64,000 nucleotides of DNA, taken from assembly GCF_030551255.1 (NCBI RefSeq), contig NZ_CP130630.1, positions 3,267,501 to 3,331,500 on the forward strand, in the 5' to 3' direction. The DNA is from Streptomyces sp. NL15-2K (lineage in GTDB: Bacteria > Actinomycetota > Actinomycetes > Streptomycetales > Streptomycetaceae). Shown in pieces: positions 43,792 to 53,104 of this stretch. The position numbers and the translations under genes were made by a program. Below the pieces are notes generated by a model that worked only from the letters and a program-made list of their open reading frames with translations, did not search any database and was not told the DNA's origin. The stretch's first letter is position 1; the number at the start of each line of letters is the position of its first letter.

Positions 43792-44784
43792 TCAGCGCTC
43801 CCCGTCCTTCGTGCCCTGCGCTCCTCGGTCCCCGGCGACCGAGGAGGCCGGCACCGCCTGCTCGATCGCTGCCAGCTCCTCCTCGGTCAGGACCAGCCCG
43901 GCCGCCGGCAGCGCCTCGGCCAACTGCTGGCGCGTGCGCGACCCGACGATGGCGACGATGTCACCCAGCTCGCGGCCCTGGGCGAGCACCCAGGCAATGG
44001 CCAACTGCGCCGCCGTGGCCCCGCGGGCATCGGCGATCTCGTGCAGTGCCTGGACCAGCTTGAGGTTGCTCTCCACGTTGCCGTCCTGAAAGCGCGGCAG
44101 CAGCGCCCGAAGGTCGGTCGGTGAGGGGGCCTGCCGCGTCCAGTTGCCGCTCAGCAGCCCGTAGGAGAGCACCCCGTAGGCCGTGACGGCGATGCCCAGC
44201 TCCCGGCAGGTGTCCAGGACACCGCCCTCGATGCCGCGGCTGAACAGCGAGTACTCGACCTGCAGATCGGCGATCGGGTGAACCGCGTGAGCCCGCCGGA
44301 TGGTCTCCGAACCGACCTCCGACAGTCCGATCGCGCGCACGTGACCGGCCTTCACCATCTCGGCGATGGCTCCGATCGTGTCCTCGATCGGCACCGTCGG
44401 ATCGAGGCGGCCCGGCCGATAGATGTCCACGTGGTCGGTGCCGAGGCGCCGCAGCGAGTAGGCCAGATAGTTCTTCACGGCCTGCGGGCGCCCGTCCATG
44501 CCGCCGAAGTGCCCACCAGGATCAGTCATCGCGCCGAACTTCACGCTGAGAACGGCCTTCTCGCGGCCCCCGGCGGACAACGCCCGTCGGATCAACTCCT
44601 CGTTGTGACCCGTTCCGTAGAAGTCGCCGGTGTCCAGCAGAGTGACTCCCGCGTCGAGCGCGGCACGGATGGTCGCAATACTCTCCGCCTCATCCGCCGC
44701 AGTGGTCCTGTTCGACATCCTCATACAACCCAGACCGAACGCCGAGACACGCGGACCACCGGTCCCCAACTGCCGTGTTTCCAT
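43792..44784 (-). CDS. Aldo-keto reductase
   Basis: A 330-residue AKR. Asp and Tyr appear in TLLDTGDFYGTGHNE and Lys in AVLSVKFGAMTDP. The usual catalytic-His stretch reads HVDIYRPGRLDP, as in a Streptomyces AKR subgroup where the canonical His is replaced. The C-terminal NADPH motif (IVAIVGSRTRQQLAEAL) is intact. ATG 44784 follows GGGAGGTAGGAG. First gene of a leftward AKR-TetR-MFS operon, maybe detoxifying a reactive carbonyl together with efflux. Confidence 0.87.
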   Translation of the reverse strand: METRQLGTGGPRVSAFGLGCMRMSNRTTAADEAESIATIRAALDAGVTLLDTGDFYGTGHNEELIRRALSAGGREKAVLSVKFGAMTDPGGHFGGMDGRPQAVKNYLAYSLRRLGTDHVDIYRPGRLDPTVPIEDTIGAIAEMVKAGHVRAIGLSEVGSETIRRAHAVHPIADLQVEYSLFSRGIEGGVLDTCRELGIAVTAYGVLSYGLLSGNWTRQAPSPTDLRALLPRFQDGNVESNLKLVQALHEIADARGATAAQLAIAWVLAQGRELGDIVAIVGSRTRQQLAEALPAAGLVLTEEELAAIEQAVPASSVAGDRGAQGTKDGER

Positions 44785-45390
44785 GACTCCTACCTCCCGG
44801 TGAACAAACACCTGACTGCGTACTCAAAGCTGACTGCGTAACTGAACAGCCGTGCCAACGACCGGCGCTCCTGCCCTCCGCCCCGCGGCTGAACAGCGAT
44901 GCGGCGGCCCGGCCGGTCAGGCCATGGATACGCGGCGGCGCCACCGTGAGCAGGAGGCCACAGCGACCCGGCTCCGCGCAGCCGGCGGCGAGTTCGTCCA
45001 CTTCGGCGGCCGGGCCATCCCAGGCAGACCAACGAACTCGGCAGAGATTTTCCGCCACCAGTGGCGACTTCTGCGTCCATACCTTCGACCGTACAACGTT
45101 GAAGTTACAGGTTTCAAATTTTGTAACCAGTAGAACCGACGCCTTCGCCGCAGTTGGCGCGGGCAGCGTTCGACGGGTTGATCCGGAGAGGGCTCGGTGC
45201 CCGGCACCTATGTCACCTGCGCTCGCGACATGGCGGTCCGCCCGACCCGCAGCGGGAGTTCATCGGCGAGGCGGACGCCGCCTTCTCGGACAACCCGACC
45301 TCCGCAGCGGCGCTCGACTCCTCACATTCGCCTTTCCTGTCGATGCTCGGGGCAGGTGGCTGACATCCAGGGTGGGAGGCGACGCGCTGC
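44785..45390. other. 606-base intergenic region with candidate operators
   Basis: No supported gene. CTGACTGCGTA occurs at 44812 and again at 44830 (about 18-bp period) just upstream of the AKR gene, where a TetR operator would be expected. An AT-rich palindrome with arms GTTACA / TGTAAC lies at 45104-45127. A plus-strand frame at 45154-45363 has no ribosome site or recognisable domain, and I leave it out. Confidence 0.5.
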
Positions 45391-46509
45391 TCAGCGCGCG
45401 GCCGTCGCCAGGTCCTCGATGTCGCCCACCAGGCCGGCCGGGGAGGGGAGCGCGGCGATCTCGTCACGCATGGCAAGGGCGGCCTTGCGCAGGGAGTCGT
45501 CGTTCAGGAGGGTGTCGAGCAGGTCGCCGTCCACCATCTGGGGCTCGGCGCGCAGGGCGAAGCCCTGCGCAACGGCGGCCGCGGCGTTGGTGAAGTGGTC
45601 GGCACCACTCGGCAGGAACAGCTGCGGGATGCCGACGGCCGCCGCCGCCATCATGGTGCCCGCTCCGCCGTGGTGGACCACGGCGTCGCACCCGGCCAGC
45701 AGCTGAGCGAGCGGCACCCAGTCCGACAGCGGCCTTACGTTGGGCGGCAGTTCACCCAGCGGCGTGAGGTCGGCGCCGCCGAGGGCGAGCAGGAAGTCGG
45801 CGTCCACCGTGGCCGCCTGCTCGATCAGCCGGTCGACGTACCGCGCGCCTGCCGTCCGCGACAGCGCCGTGCCGAGCGTGACCACGACCCGCTGCCGCCC
45901 GCCGCGCGCGACCAGGTCCGCCGGCACCGGGCCGCCGCCGTTGAACGGCACGTACCTGACCCGCCAGCCCGTGCCGTCGCCGCCGAGCGAGGCGGGGACC
46001 ACGTCGAGCACGGTGCGCTCGGGCGGCCCGGTCACCCCGCGGGCCCGGTACTCGTCGGCCAACTCGGCGGCCATCCCTTCGACGTAGGGCAGGCCCGCGG
46101 TCACACCGAAGTTGTGCACCACCGTGGGGATGCCCAGCGCGGCCGCGACGAGTGGCGCCGTACCTTGCATCGTGGCGTGCACGATCACGTCCGGCCGCCA
46201 CGTCTCGGCCAGCCGGAACAGGTCGCCCAGGGCGGACCGGCTGTGCTCGGCAAAGCCGATCACGGCAAGGCGGTTGATCTCCTCCTGCGTGAGCTCCTTC
46301 GGCCCGTTCGTGCCGAAGCGAGCGAAGATCTCGGCCGTGGTGGTTCCGTCGCCCACCTCGACCAGGGGAAACCCGGTCGGCCTCAGCACAGTGATCGGGG
46401 CCTGCCCGGCGAACAGGACGTCGTGACCGGCCGACCGCAGGGCCTGGGCGGTCGGGACCATGGGGAAGACATGCGCGGCCGAGCCCGGGGCGCTGAACAG
46501 GATTCGCAT
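45391..46509 (-). CDS. GT1-family glycosyltransferase (MGT/UGT-like)
   Basis: A 372-residue GT-B enzyme. MRILFSAPGSAAHVFPMVP at the start is typical of actinobacterial natural-product glycosyltransferases. The C-terminal donor-site motif is clear (VVHHGGAGTMMAAAAVGIPQLFLP). It moves a sugar from an NDP-sugar to a small acceptor. ATG 46509 follows CGAGGAG. It lies 78 bases downstream of the second DUF1269-like gene and is probably co-transcribed from the promoter at 47278-47325. Confidence 0.88.
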   Translation of the reverse strand: MRILFSAPGSAAHVFPMVPTAQALRSAGHDVLFAGQAPITVLRPTGFPLVEVGDGTTTAEIFARFGTNGPKELTQEEINRLAVIGFAEHSRSALGDLFRLAETWRPDVIVHATMQGTAPLVAAALGIPTVVHNFGVTAGLPYVEGMAAELADEYRARGVTGPPERTVLDVVPASLGGDGTGWRVRYVPFNGGGPVPADLVARGGRQRVVVTLGTALSRTAGARYVDRLIEQAATVDADFLLALGGADLTPLGELPPNVRPLSDWVPLAQLLAGCDAVVHHGGAGTMMAAAAVGIPQLFLPSGADHFTNAAAAVAQGFALRAEPQMVDGDLLDTLLNDDSLRKAALAMRDEIAALPSPAGLVGDIEDLATAAR

Positions 46510-46587
46510 GACGTGTACTCCTCGTGGGGGAGTGAAGGGTGGCGGGGCCGAGGGGAGTTGCCCCGCGTCCATGAGGGCCCGCCCCGG

Positions 46588-47184
46588 TTACGCGGTGGCC
46601 GCCGGCTTGTGCGTCGAGGCGCCGTGCCGCGTCTTCCGCTCGGCGCGCTTGCGGTCCCGCTCTTGCCGCGCCTGCTCCTTCCTCGCCTGCTCGGCGGCCT
46701 CTTCCATGGCCTTCAGCTCGTTGCGTACGGAGTCGGCCGGGCGGCGCTCGAGGATGGCGTCGTAGCGCATGGCCAGCTGGTCCAGGGCCTGGGTGTCGGA
46801 CTCCCTGACCTCGGCCAGGATGGCCGTGCCGCCCAGCGGGACCTGCTGGGCGAAGACGCCGACGGCAGTGGTGGCCCGTTCGGCCCGCTTGTAGTCGTGG
46901 CCTCCCCCGATCAGCGCGCCGACGCCCCAGCCCATCAGCACGCCGAGGGGTCCGCCGAGGATGCCGACGAGCGAGCCGACCAGCCCGCCGACCGCCGTAT
47001 TCCTCCCCTCCTCGCCGTCCCTGCCCTCGGGCACGCGCACCGCGCCGTCCTCGAGGCGCTCGATCAGAACGGCGGCACGGACCTCGGTCGTGGCGGGGCT
47101 GAGGTACTTCAGTTCGCTGAGCGCCTGATAAGCGGTGGCGCGGTCGGCGAAGCGCAGGGCGACGGCGTTCTCATTCACGGACAT
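46588..47184 (-). CDS. DUF1269-like membrane-associated protein, paralogue 2
   Basis: A 198-residue paralogue of the protein at 39372-40043: same N-terminal domain (ENAVALRFADRATAYQAL), same Gly-rich membrane stretch (VGSLVGILGGPLGVLMGWGV), same LERRPAD region and a shorter charged tail (EQARKEQARQERDRKRAERK). ATG 47184 follows AAGGAGAGAGC. The coding region and its promoter were duplicated together. Followed by a glycosyltransferase. Function unknown. Confidence 0.8.
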   Translation of the reverse strand: MSVNENAVALRFADRATAYQALSELKYLSPATTEVRAAVLIERLEDGAVRVPEGRDGEEGRNTAVGGLVGSLVGILGGPLGVLMGWGVGALIGGGHDYKRAERATTAVGVFAQQVPLGGTAILAEVRESDTQALDQLAMRYDAILERRPADSVRNELKAMEEAAEQARKEQARQERDRKRAERKTRHGASTHKPAATA

Positions 47185-47277
47185 GAGCTCTCTCCTTGGG
47201 TCGGCAGAGCCGCAACGGGCCCCCGTATGACGGTGGACGGCAGCGGCGCCCGTCTGCACGGACCCTCCGTCGCCATC

Positions 47278-47325
47278 TATGAGACAGCATGTATCGAAAA
47301 TGGTTGTGAGTCAATACGTCTCACA
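47278..47325 (-). promoter_or_regulatory. Promoter with flanking inverted repeats, second copy
   Basis: Read leftward, TTGACT, 17 bases, then CATGCT, framed by TATGAGAC (47278-47285) and GTCTCACA (47318-47325). TTGTGAGTCAA is identical to the copy at 40140-40150. One base is deleted between the elements relative to the first copy. No regulator gene is adjacent here. Confidence 0.65.
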
Positions 47326-47456
47326 GAACGCGCGACACATCCCCGAGCGCCCGGCATCCCCTCGTTGCCGGACCGAGCCCCGCACGGCTGAGGCCCGGCC
47401 CGGACTTTTTGTACGAAGGATATGAACGACAGCTCGAACGCTGGACTGGAGGCCCG

Positions 47457-47537
47457 ATGACGTGCGACTTCGGCGGACCAACACTGGCTGGCACGCAGGA
47501 AGTCCCCCGACTGGGGGCACCGGACGGGACCCGGTAA
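47457..47537 (+). CDS. 26-residue upstream ORF before the carotenoid oxygenase gene
   Basis: ATG 47457 follows TGGAGGCCCG and the frame ends in TAA 47537, 16 bases before the oxygenase start. It begins MTCDFGGPTLAGTQEVPRL. A still smaller frame (47422-47460, 12 residues) overlaps its start by ATGA. The good ribosome site and close spacing suggest a translated leader peptide, but coding evidence for so short a frame is limited. No known match. Confidence 0.35.
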   Translation: MTCDFGGPTLAGTQEVPRLGAPDGTR

Positions 47538-47553
47538 CGAAGTCAGGAGTGAC

Positions 47554-48999
47554 ATGAAAGAGACGAGCAACGACTCGGGTCGCCCCATCACCAATTTGTG
47601 GGGGCAGGGTGAGGAGCCGCAGAACCGATTCCTGGACGACCCCTTCGCGCCCGTCGAGCAGGAGGTGACCGCCCATCAGCTGGAGGTGGTCGGCAAGATC
47701 CCCGAGGAGCTCAACGGCCGCTACGTATGGTGCGGGCCCAACGCCAGCCCGTTCGACCCGGAGGACCCGCGCACGTACAACTGGTTCACGGGCAGCGGGA
47801 TGCTGTCGGGGGTGCGGCTGCGGGAGGGCCGGGCGGAGTGGTATCGCAACCGGTTCGTCCGTGACGAGCTGACCACGCCGCACCTGGGCGTGCCACGGCT
47901 GCCGGGGCCCGAGCCGCTGTCGCGCCGCGACATGACGGGGCCGCGCTTCGTCGAGGCCAACGTGGTCAACACGCATGTGTGGGCGGTGGGGGGCAGGACG
48001 TACGCGTTCTCTGAGGCCGGTGCGCTGCCCGTGGAGGTCAGCTACGAGCTGGAGTCGGTCGCGCGGTGCGACTTCGGCGGCACGCTGAACGGCTCATGGA
48101 CGGGGCATCCGCACCGCGATCCCGACAGCGGTGAGCTGCACGGCTTCTCCTACTTCTGGCAGTGGGACCACGTCAGCTACCAGGTCCTCGGCACCGACGG
48201 GAAGATCAACAAGACGGTCGACATCCCGGTGGACGGCCGGCCACAGGTTCATGACATGGCGATCACCGCAAAGTACGCGATCTTCTTTGACGGTGCGCTC
48301 GAGTTCAACGAGCGGATTCACCGCGAAGGCCACGACTTCCCCTGGGTGTGGGATCTGGGGAAGTCGGTCCGGTGGGGGCTGGTGCCCCGCGACGGTGGTA
48401 CGGCCGACGTGAAGTGGTGCGCAGTCGACCAGCAGACCCACGTGTTCCACATCCTCAATGCCTTCGACCTGCCCGACGGCAAGGTCGCGGTCGACGCATG
48501 CAGCTCCCCGAAGGTGTTCGTGGACGACCTGAGCGGTCCCACCGAATCCCGCTCACGGCTGGACCGGTACATCCTCGACCCGGTGACCGGCACAAGCAAG
48601 ATCGAGACCATGAGCGACATCGGGTTGGAGATGCCGCGGCTGGATGACCGGATGACGGGCAAGCAGCACCGCTACGGCTACTTCAACCGCATCGAGGGCG
48701 CCGGCGCGATCGCCAAGCTGGACGTGCAGAAGCAGAGCACGGAGTTTTACGAGTACGGCGACGGCAAGGCCGGGGTGGAGAGCGTGTTCGTGCCCCGCAC
48801 CGCGGACTCGGCCGAGGACGACGGCTGGGTGTTGGGGTACGCCATCGATGTGCCGACGCAGACCACCGAGGTGCTGATCCTGCCCGCTCAGGACCTCGCG
48901 TCCGGCCCTGTCGCCCGGATCAAGGTTCCGCACCGGCCCCAGTTCGGCTTCCACTCCAACTGGATCGCCGATGAAGAACTCGAGCAGGCGAATGCCTGA
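47554..48999 (+). CDS. Carotenoid oxygenase-family protein
   Basis: A 481-residue seven-bladed propeller dioxygenase. The four iron-binding His regions can be seen: GHPHRD, QVHDMAIT, HVFHILNAFD and FGFHSNW. The family N-terminus (GKIPEELNGRYVWCGPN) and F(H)WFDGDGM-like TYNWFTGSGM are present. It would cleave a double bond in a carotenoid, stilbene or lignin-type phenylpropene. ATG 47554 follows CAGGAGTGAC. Likely co-transcribed with the alpha/beta hydrolase 42 bases downstream. Confidence 0.9.
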   Translation: MKETSNDSGRPITNLWGQGEEPQNRFLDDPFAPVEQEVTAHQLEVVGKIPEELNGRYVWCGPNASPFDPEDPRTYNWFTGSGMLSGVRLREGRAEWYRNRFVRDELTTPHLGVPRLPGPEPLSRRDMTGPRFVEANVVNTHVWAVGGRTYAFSEAGALPVEVSYELESVARCDFGGTLNGSWTGHPHRDPDSGELHGFSYFWQWDHVSYQVLGTDGKINKTVDIPVDGRPQVHDMAITAKYAIFFDGALEFNERIHREGHDFPWVWDLGKSVRWGLVPRDGGTADVKWCAVDQQTHVFHILNAFDLPDGKVAVDACSSPKVFVDDLSGPTESRSRLDRYILDPVTGTSKIETMSDIGLEMPRLDDRMTGKQHRYGYFNRIEGAGAIAKLDVQKQSTEFYEYGDGKAGVESVFVPRTADSAEDDGWVLGYAIDVPTQTTEVLILPAQDLASGPVARIKVPHRPQFGFHSNWIADEELEQANA

Positions 49000-49041
49000 C
49001 GACTCGAGCGGTCAAGGGCCCGACGAAAGGAACCACTGATC

Positions 49042-49950
49042 ATGACAACGCTTCCGGCCGGGGTGCTCGCACAGATCCGTGCCGCCGGCCGCGGCTTCAC
49101 GCCGGAACTCTTCGAGGCGCTGACCGACCTGCTCGCGCCGCTGCACGAAGAGCGCGGCTACCTGGCCCCGCGAGTGGAGCGGGATCTGTCCTACGGCTCG
49201 GACCCCCGCCACCTCCTGGACGTCCACACCCCCGGCAGCCCGGCCGCGGAAGGCGCCCCGGTGCTGCTGTTCGTGCACGGCGGCGCCCACGTCACCGGCG
49301 ACAAGTCCGATCCGAAGACGCCGTGGTACGACCACATCGGCGGCTGGGCGGTACGCCACGGCATGGTGGGGGTCAACATGTCGTACCGGCTGGCGCCCCA
49401 GCACCAGTGGCCGTCCGGCGCCGAGGACATCGCGGCCGGCGTGGCGTGGATCCGCAAGAACATCGCGGAGTACGGAGGAGACCCGGACCGGATCGTGCTG
49501 ATGGGCCAGTCGGCCGGCGCCACGAATGCGGCGTCGTACCTGGCCGGTGACGGCGGAGCCGGCGCGGAGGACCTGGCCGGTGCGGTCCTGCTCTCGGGGA
49601 TCTACGATCCGCCGACCGCGGAGCGCAACTTCCCGCTCACCGTCTACTACGGCGAGGACGCCTCCAAGTACGCCGAGCAGTCGGCCGTCCCCGGGCTCGT
49701 GCGCTCGCAGGTCCCGATGCTGGTGGGCGTCGCCGAGCTGGACATACCCGACTTCCACCGCCAGGCCGTCGGCCTGCTGGACGCGATGCTCGCCGCGCAC
49801 GGCGTCATCCCGCCCTTCGTGACGGTCCTGGGCCACACCCATCTGTCGGAGATCCTGGTGCTCGGACTCGACGACGAGTCCTTCGGTCACGATCTGGCGC
49901 GCTTCGTGCACAGCGTCTCCGCGGCGGGGGCACGCGACGCGCCCCGCTGA
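49042..49950 (+). CDS. Alpha/beta hydrolase, HSL/esterase type
   Basis: A 302-residue carboxylesterase-like hydrolase. The oxyanion HGG motif (LLFVHGGAHVTGD) and nucleophile elbow GQSAGA are visible, with a C-terminal His in LGHTHLSEIL. ATG 49042 follows GAAAGGA. It may hydrolyse an ester product related to the upstream carotenoid oxygenase; that is inferred from operon position. Confidence 0.87.
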   Translation: MTTLPAGVLAQIRAAGRGFTPELFEALTDLLAPLHEERGYLAPRVERDLSYGSDPRHLLDVHTPGSPAAEGAPVLLFVHGGAHVTGDKSDPKTPWYDHIGGWAVRHGMVGVNMSYRLAPQHQWPSGAEDIAAGVAWIRKNIAEYGGDPDRIVLMGQSAGATNAASYLAGDGGAGAEDLAGAVLLSGIYDPPTAERNFPLTVYYGEDASKYAEQSAVPGLVRSQVPMLVGVAELDIPDFHRQAVGLLDAMLAAHGVIPPFVTVLGHTHLSEILVLGLDDESFGHDLARFVHSVSAAGARDAPR

Positions 49951-49967
49951 GCCGACTGCTTCCCCCG

Positions 49968-50023
49968 GGCCCGGCCGGTCCGGTGACGCGAGGTCACCTT
50001 CGCGGCGCCGGACCGGTCGGGCC
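49968..50023. terminator. Bidirectional terminator hairpin
   Basis: Arms GGCCCGGCCGGTCCGG (49968-49983) and CCGGACCGGTCGGGCC (50008-50023) pair over 16 bases with one mismatch and are followed by TCTTT. It separates the convergent hydrolase and PucR genes. An 11-bp repeat TGGCCTTGTTC (50056, 50067, then a partial copy at 50078) follows. Confidence 0.7.
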
Positions 50024-50100
50024 TCTTTCACGTCCCCGAGACCGCGACAACCGTTTGGCCTTGTTCTGGCCTTGTTCTGGCCTTGTGCGGAACAGGACCG

Positions 50101-51378
50101 TCACAGCGTTCCGATCCGCTCCATGAGAGCCAGGGCGGCATGGATCTCCAGTGGACGTTCCTCAAGCCTTCGGCCGAGCAGGCGTTCGATGTTCCTCAGA
50201 CGGTATACGACGGTGTTGCGGTGGACGTGCAGCGCGGCGGCGGTGCTGAGCAGGTTCTGGCCCGTTCTCAGGTACTCGAGGGCGGTGGCGCGAAGGTCGG
50301 CGGTCTTCGGATCCTCTGCGGCGAGGTCGCGCAGTTCTTCGCCCACGAACCACCGTGCCCGCTCCGGGTCCGCGCTGAGGAGCGCGGCGAGTCCGACGTC
50401 GTGGTACGTCGTCAGCGCCCGGTCACCCGCGGTCTCCGCCACCCGGTGCGCGTCGAGCGCCGCGAGGTGGCTGCGCCGGAAGCCTGCCGCTCCGGATGCC
50501 GGTACCCCCGCCGCGATGTGCACCGGTCGCTGGGCGCAGACGGATGACAGGGCGTCGGTGCAGTCGTCGGGGAACGGTGTGGGCCTGCTGATCCAGCACC
50601 ACATCGGAGCGGAGTCGGGAAGGAAGGTCAGCGGCGGGCCGGCGCCGAGGGAGTCCGCCACGGCGGCGGCCGTCCTGCCCATGTCGCTGTGGACGTCCAG
50701 TGCCGGCCCGCTGCTGTCGACCGGGGACAGGACCAGGGCCAGGTGATGGTGGTCGAGGTCTACGCCGAGGACGTCGAGGGCGTGTTCGCTCGCGACGGGC
50801 TGACCCGCCACGAGGGCGGAGATCATCCGCTGCCGGTTCGACAGTTCCTGCGCCATGAGCCGCTCGCGCTCCGCCAGGTACTCACTGAGCATCGCGTCGA
50901 GGGTCTCGTCGAAGAACGCCCCGATGGACGGGATCAGGAACCGCATGAGGGCTGGGCGCTCATGCTCGGGCTGATACTTGTTCAGATGCTCGATCACCTG
51001 GTCGGTGAGTTCGCGCCGCGTCGTCTGCAACCCCAGGAGGAAGTGGGTGTAAGGCTGCCCGACGTGCACCAACCGGTGCATGAGTGCCACCTGCTCGGGA
51101 GCGAGTCCGAGTGGAGCAGTGTCACCGTCCAGCCTGCGGAGCATCACCATGAGACGCTGCTCGACCGCGCCCGGCAGGACCGCGGCCATCGTGCTCGCCT
51201 CATCGGGGGACATCGTGGAAATGGTCTTCTCGAGGAGGTGACGGCTCAGCCGCGCCGCCCACACCGCCGCCGACTCCGGAAGTGCCCCCTCTGCCTCGGC
51301 CGCGGCGCCTTCGGTTGGAAGGTCGCTCTCCTCGCCGACCAGGCTGCGGATGAATCGGTGCACGCTGTCCGGCGTCAT
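50101..51378 (-). CDS. PucR-family transcriptional regulator
   Basis: A 425-residue regulator. The N-terminal half is helical and resembles the RsbRD-like sensor domain; the C-terminal HTH is clear (STAAALHVHRNTVVYRLRNIERLLG). ATG 51378 overlaps the LuxR-type gene stop by 4 bp (ATGA), so both regulators are made together. The target genes are unknown; the carotenoid oxygenase unit faces it and may be controlled. Confidence 0.85.
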   Translation of the reverse strand: MTPDSVHRFIRSLVGEESDLPTEGAAAEAEGALPESAAVWAARLSRHLLEKTISTMSPDEASTMAAVLPGAVEQRLMVMLRRLDGDTAPLGLAPEQVALMHRLVHVGQPYTHFLLGLQTTRRELTDQVIEHLNKYQPEHERPALMRFLIPSIGAFFDETLDAMLSEYLAERERLMAQELSNRQRMISALVAGQPVASEHALDVLGVDLDHHHLALVLSPVDSSGPALDVHSDMGRTAAAVADSLGAGPPLTFLPDSAPMWCWISRPTPFPDDCTDALSSVCAQRPVHIAAGVPASGAAGFRRSHLAALDAHRVAETAGDRALTTYHDVGLAALLSADPERARWFVGEELRDLAAEDPKTADLRATALEYLRTGQNLLSTAAALHVHRNTVVYRLRNIERLLGRRLEERPLEIHAALALMERIGTL

Positions 51379-52373
51379 GGCTGGATCGGCTCGAGCCCCC
51401 AAGCGGCCGCTCGGGCGGCTGCTGCGGCGCGATTGGGAAGGTCCAGTTTGGCGAAGATGTGCTCGATGTGCGTGGCGACGGTGCGCACTGCGATCGACAG
51501 GTTGCCGGCGATCTCGCGGTTCGTCCGGCCGCAGGTCAGTTCGGCCATGACCTGGAGTTCGCGGAGAGACAGTCCGCCGGGACGAGCGCATGGCCGACAG
51601 AGGGCTTGGGTCGCGGTGCCGGACCGTGTCAGACGCACTTCGAGCACTTGCTGCGCGTGGATCACGAGGATCGTCGTCGGCAACGGCCGAGACCGTGCCG
51701 TGGTGCGGATGCGATCGCTCAGCAAGACCCCGTCGGCCCCAGGACGCCGTAGCAGGCCGCCGTTGACGGACACGAACGGCGCACCTGGGGAATCAGGAAC
51801 GGTCATGGCCCAGACGCCGTCGCCCGGTTCGCACGGCTGGTCGCCTGTGTCACTTTGCCGCAGGCCATCGACCACGGCGGCCAGGGAGTCGGTGAGCATG
51901 GTCACCACGGGGCGGACCGGGAGGAGGTGCTCGGACGGCCGGGTCACTCCGATGTTGAGGACCCCGACGTAGCGGCCGTCCGTGGTGAACAGGCACTGGG
52001 TGGTGCCCTCGGTGAAACCCGACGGTTCGACGATGTCGCGCACGATCGACGACATGCGGCGCAGCTGCCGCGGCATGTCCGACAGCCAGAGAGCCTCGCG
52101 CGTGCGCTGGATGCGGGCGAAGAGCGGATCCCGGTGCAACTCGGTCTCGATGAGTCCGGCCGCGGCACGCGGCATGGCGTCGGTGAGATTGACGTGACGG
52201 CCGGCAGCCTCGTCCCACCTGGACAAACCGGCCATCTCGAAGGGGACGAGGTCCGCAAGAGCTGTGAGGACTCCGTCGACGGTTGCCGTGCCGCGCGCGG
52301 CATGCAACGCGGCTTCGCGTACCGCCAGGGCCGTGTCCAGCAGTCGGGCTGTGGTGCGGGGAGCCTCCGCCAT
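51375..52373 (-). CDS. LuxR-type transcriptional regulator
   Basis: A 332-residue protein with a GAF/PAS-like N-terminal sensing region and a C-terminal LuxR HTH (LSLRELQVMAELTCGRTNRE then IAGNLSIAVRTVATHIEHIF). ATG 52373 is chosen where similarity to the family would begin; an in-frame GTG at 52421 is possible and neither has a strong ribosome site. First gene of a two-regulator leftward unit. Confidence 0.82.
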   Translation of the reverse strand: MAEAPRTTARLLDTALAVREAALHAARGTATVDGVLTALADLVPFEMAGLSRWDEAAGRHVNLTDAMPRAAAGLIETELHRDPLFARIQRTREALWLSDMPRQLRRMSSIVRDIVEPSGFTEGTTQCLFTTDGRYVGVLNIGVTRPSEHLLPVRPVVTMLTDSLAAVVDGLRQSDTGDQPCEPGDGVWAMTVPDSPGAPFVSVNGGLLRRPGADGVLLSDRIRTTARSRPLPTTILVIHAQQVLEVRLTRSGTATQALCRPCARPGGLSLRELQVMAELTCGRTNREIAGNLSIAVRTVATHIEHIFAKLDLPNRAAAAARAAAWGLEPIQP

Positions 52374-52488
52374 GCGCTGAGCGTAGGCCACAGGTGCGTC
52401 GTCCGCCGTGGCGGAAGCCACAGGACCACGGCTGCGTCGGCAGCCGGCGGCAGCCCGCCCGAGGGAGCCGCCGCCGACAGCCGGATCC

Positions 52489-53060
52489 TCAGGCCCGGCG
52501 AACAGGGTCTATCGGGGTGGTGAGGCCCGACCGCCGTTCGATGACCTCGGCGGCTTGGAACAGCGACTCCTCGTCGAAGGCACGGCCGATGAGCTGGATG
52601 CCCAGAGGTGCACCACCGTCACGGACCGCCCCGATACCGAGACCCGGCAGCCCCAGGAACGGTGCCCGGTGTTCGCCCACTGGTGGGTTACAAGTTCACG
52701 GCACCGGTCGTCCAGGAGGGGGAGAGACACCTCTTCCACCTGGTAGCCGGACTCGGCGAGCCAGGTGCCCGCCACCCGCACCGCGTCCTCCGTCTCGGGA
52801 CGGCCCCGGCCGGCGAAGGAGTGAGTGCCCGGATCGGTCACGATCGCCACTCGCTTAGGCGTCTGGCCGGCGTCGTACCTCGGGGACTCGAAGGGCACGG
52901 CGATCGGGTCCCGAGGATCCGGAGCCTGCATGACCCGCAGCGCGAGGCGTACGTCGCCGACGGTCCTGGCGATCGGGCCCTCCACCGCGAAGCCGGTGAA
53001 GGACAACGGCATGCCGGATCCCGGATGGGCGTGCCAGCCCGATCTGCGCCGCTGCCGGAG
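52489..53060 (-). pseudogene. Broken amidase (AmiE/GatA family)
   Basis: Two amidase pieces in different frames. From about 53040 leftward: GMPLSFTGFAVEGPIARTVG and further typical middle sequence to VTHQWANTGHR. Then from about 52683 in another frame the C-terminus APFLGLPGLGIGAVRDGGAP to IERRSGLTTPID and TGA 52489. The junction near 52680 implies an internal deletion with frameshift. The N-terminal catalytic Lys-Ser-Ser region is also missing. Confidence 0.75.
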
Positions 53061-53104
53061 TCCGGGTGGCCTCGGGGGCCGAGCGGCCCGCCGAGGCGAT
53101 CGCG

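Noticed and set aside
45154..45363. 69-codon plus-strand frame in the gap before the glycosyltransferase
   Set aside because: No ribosome site, no recognisable domain and no codon bias difference from other frames.
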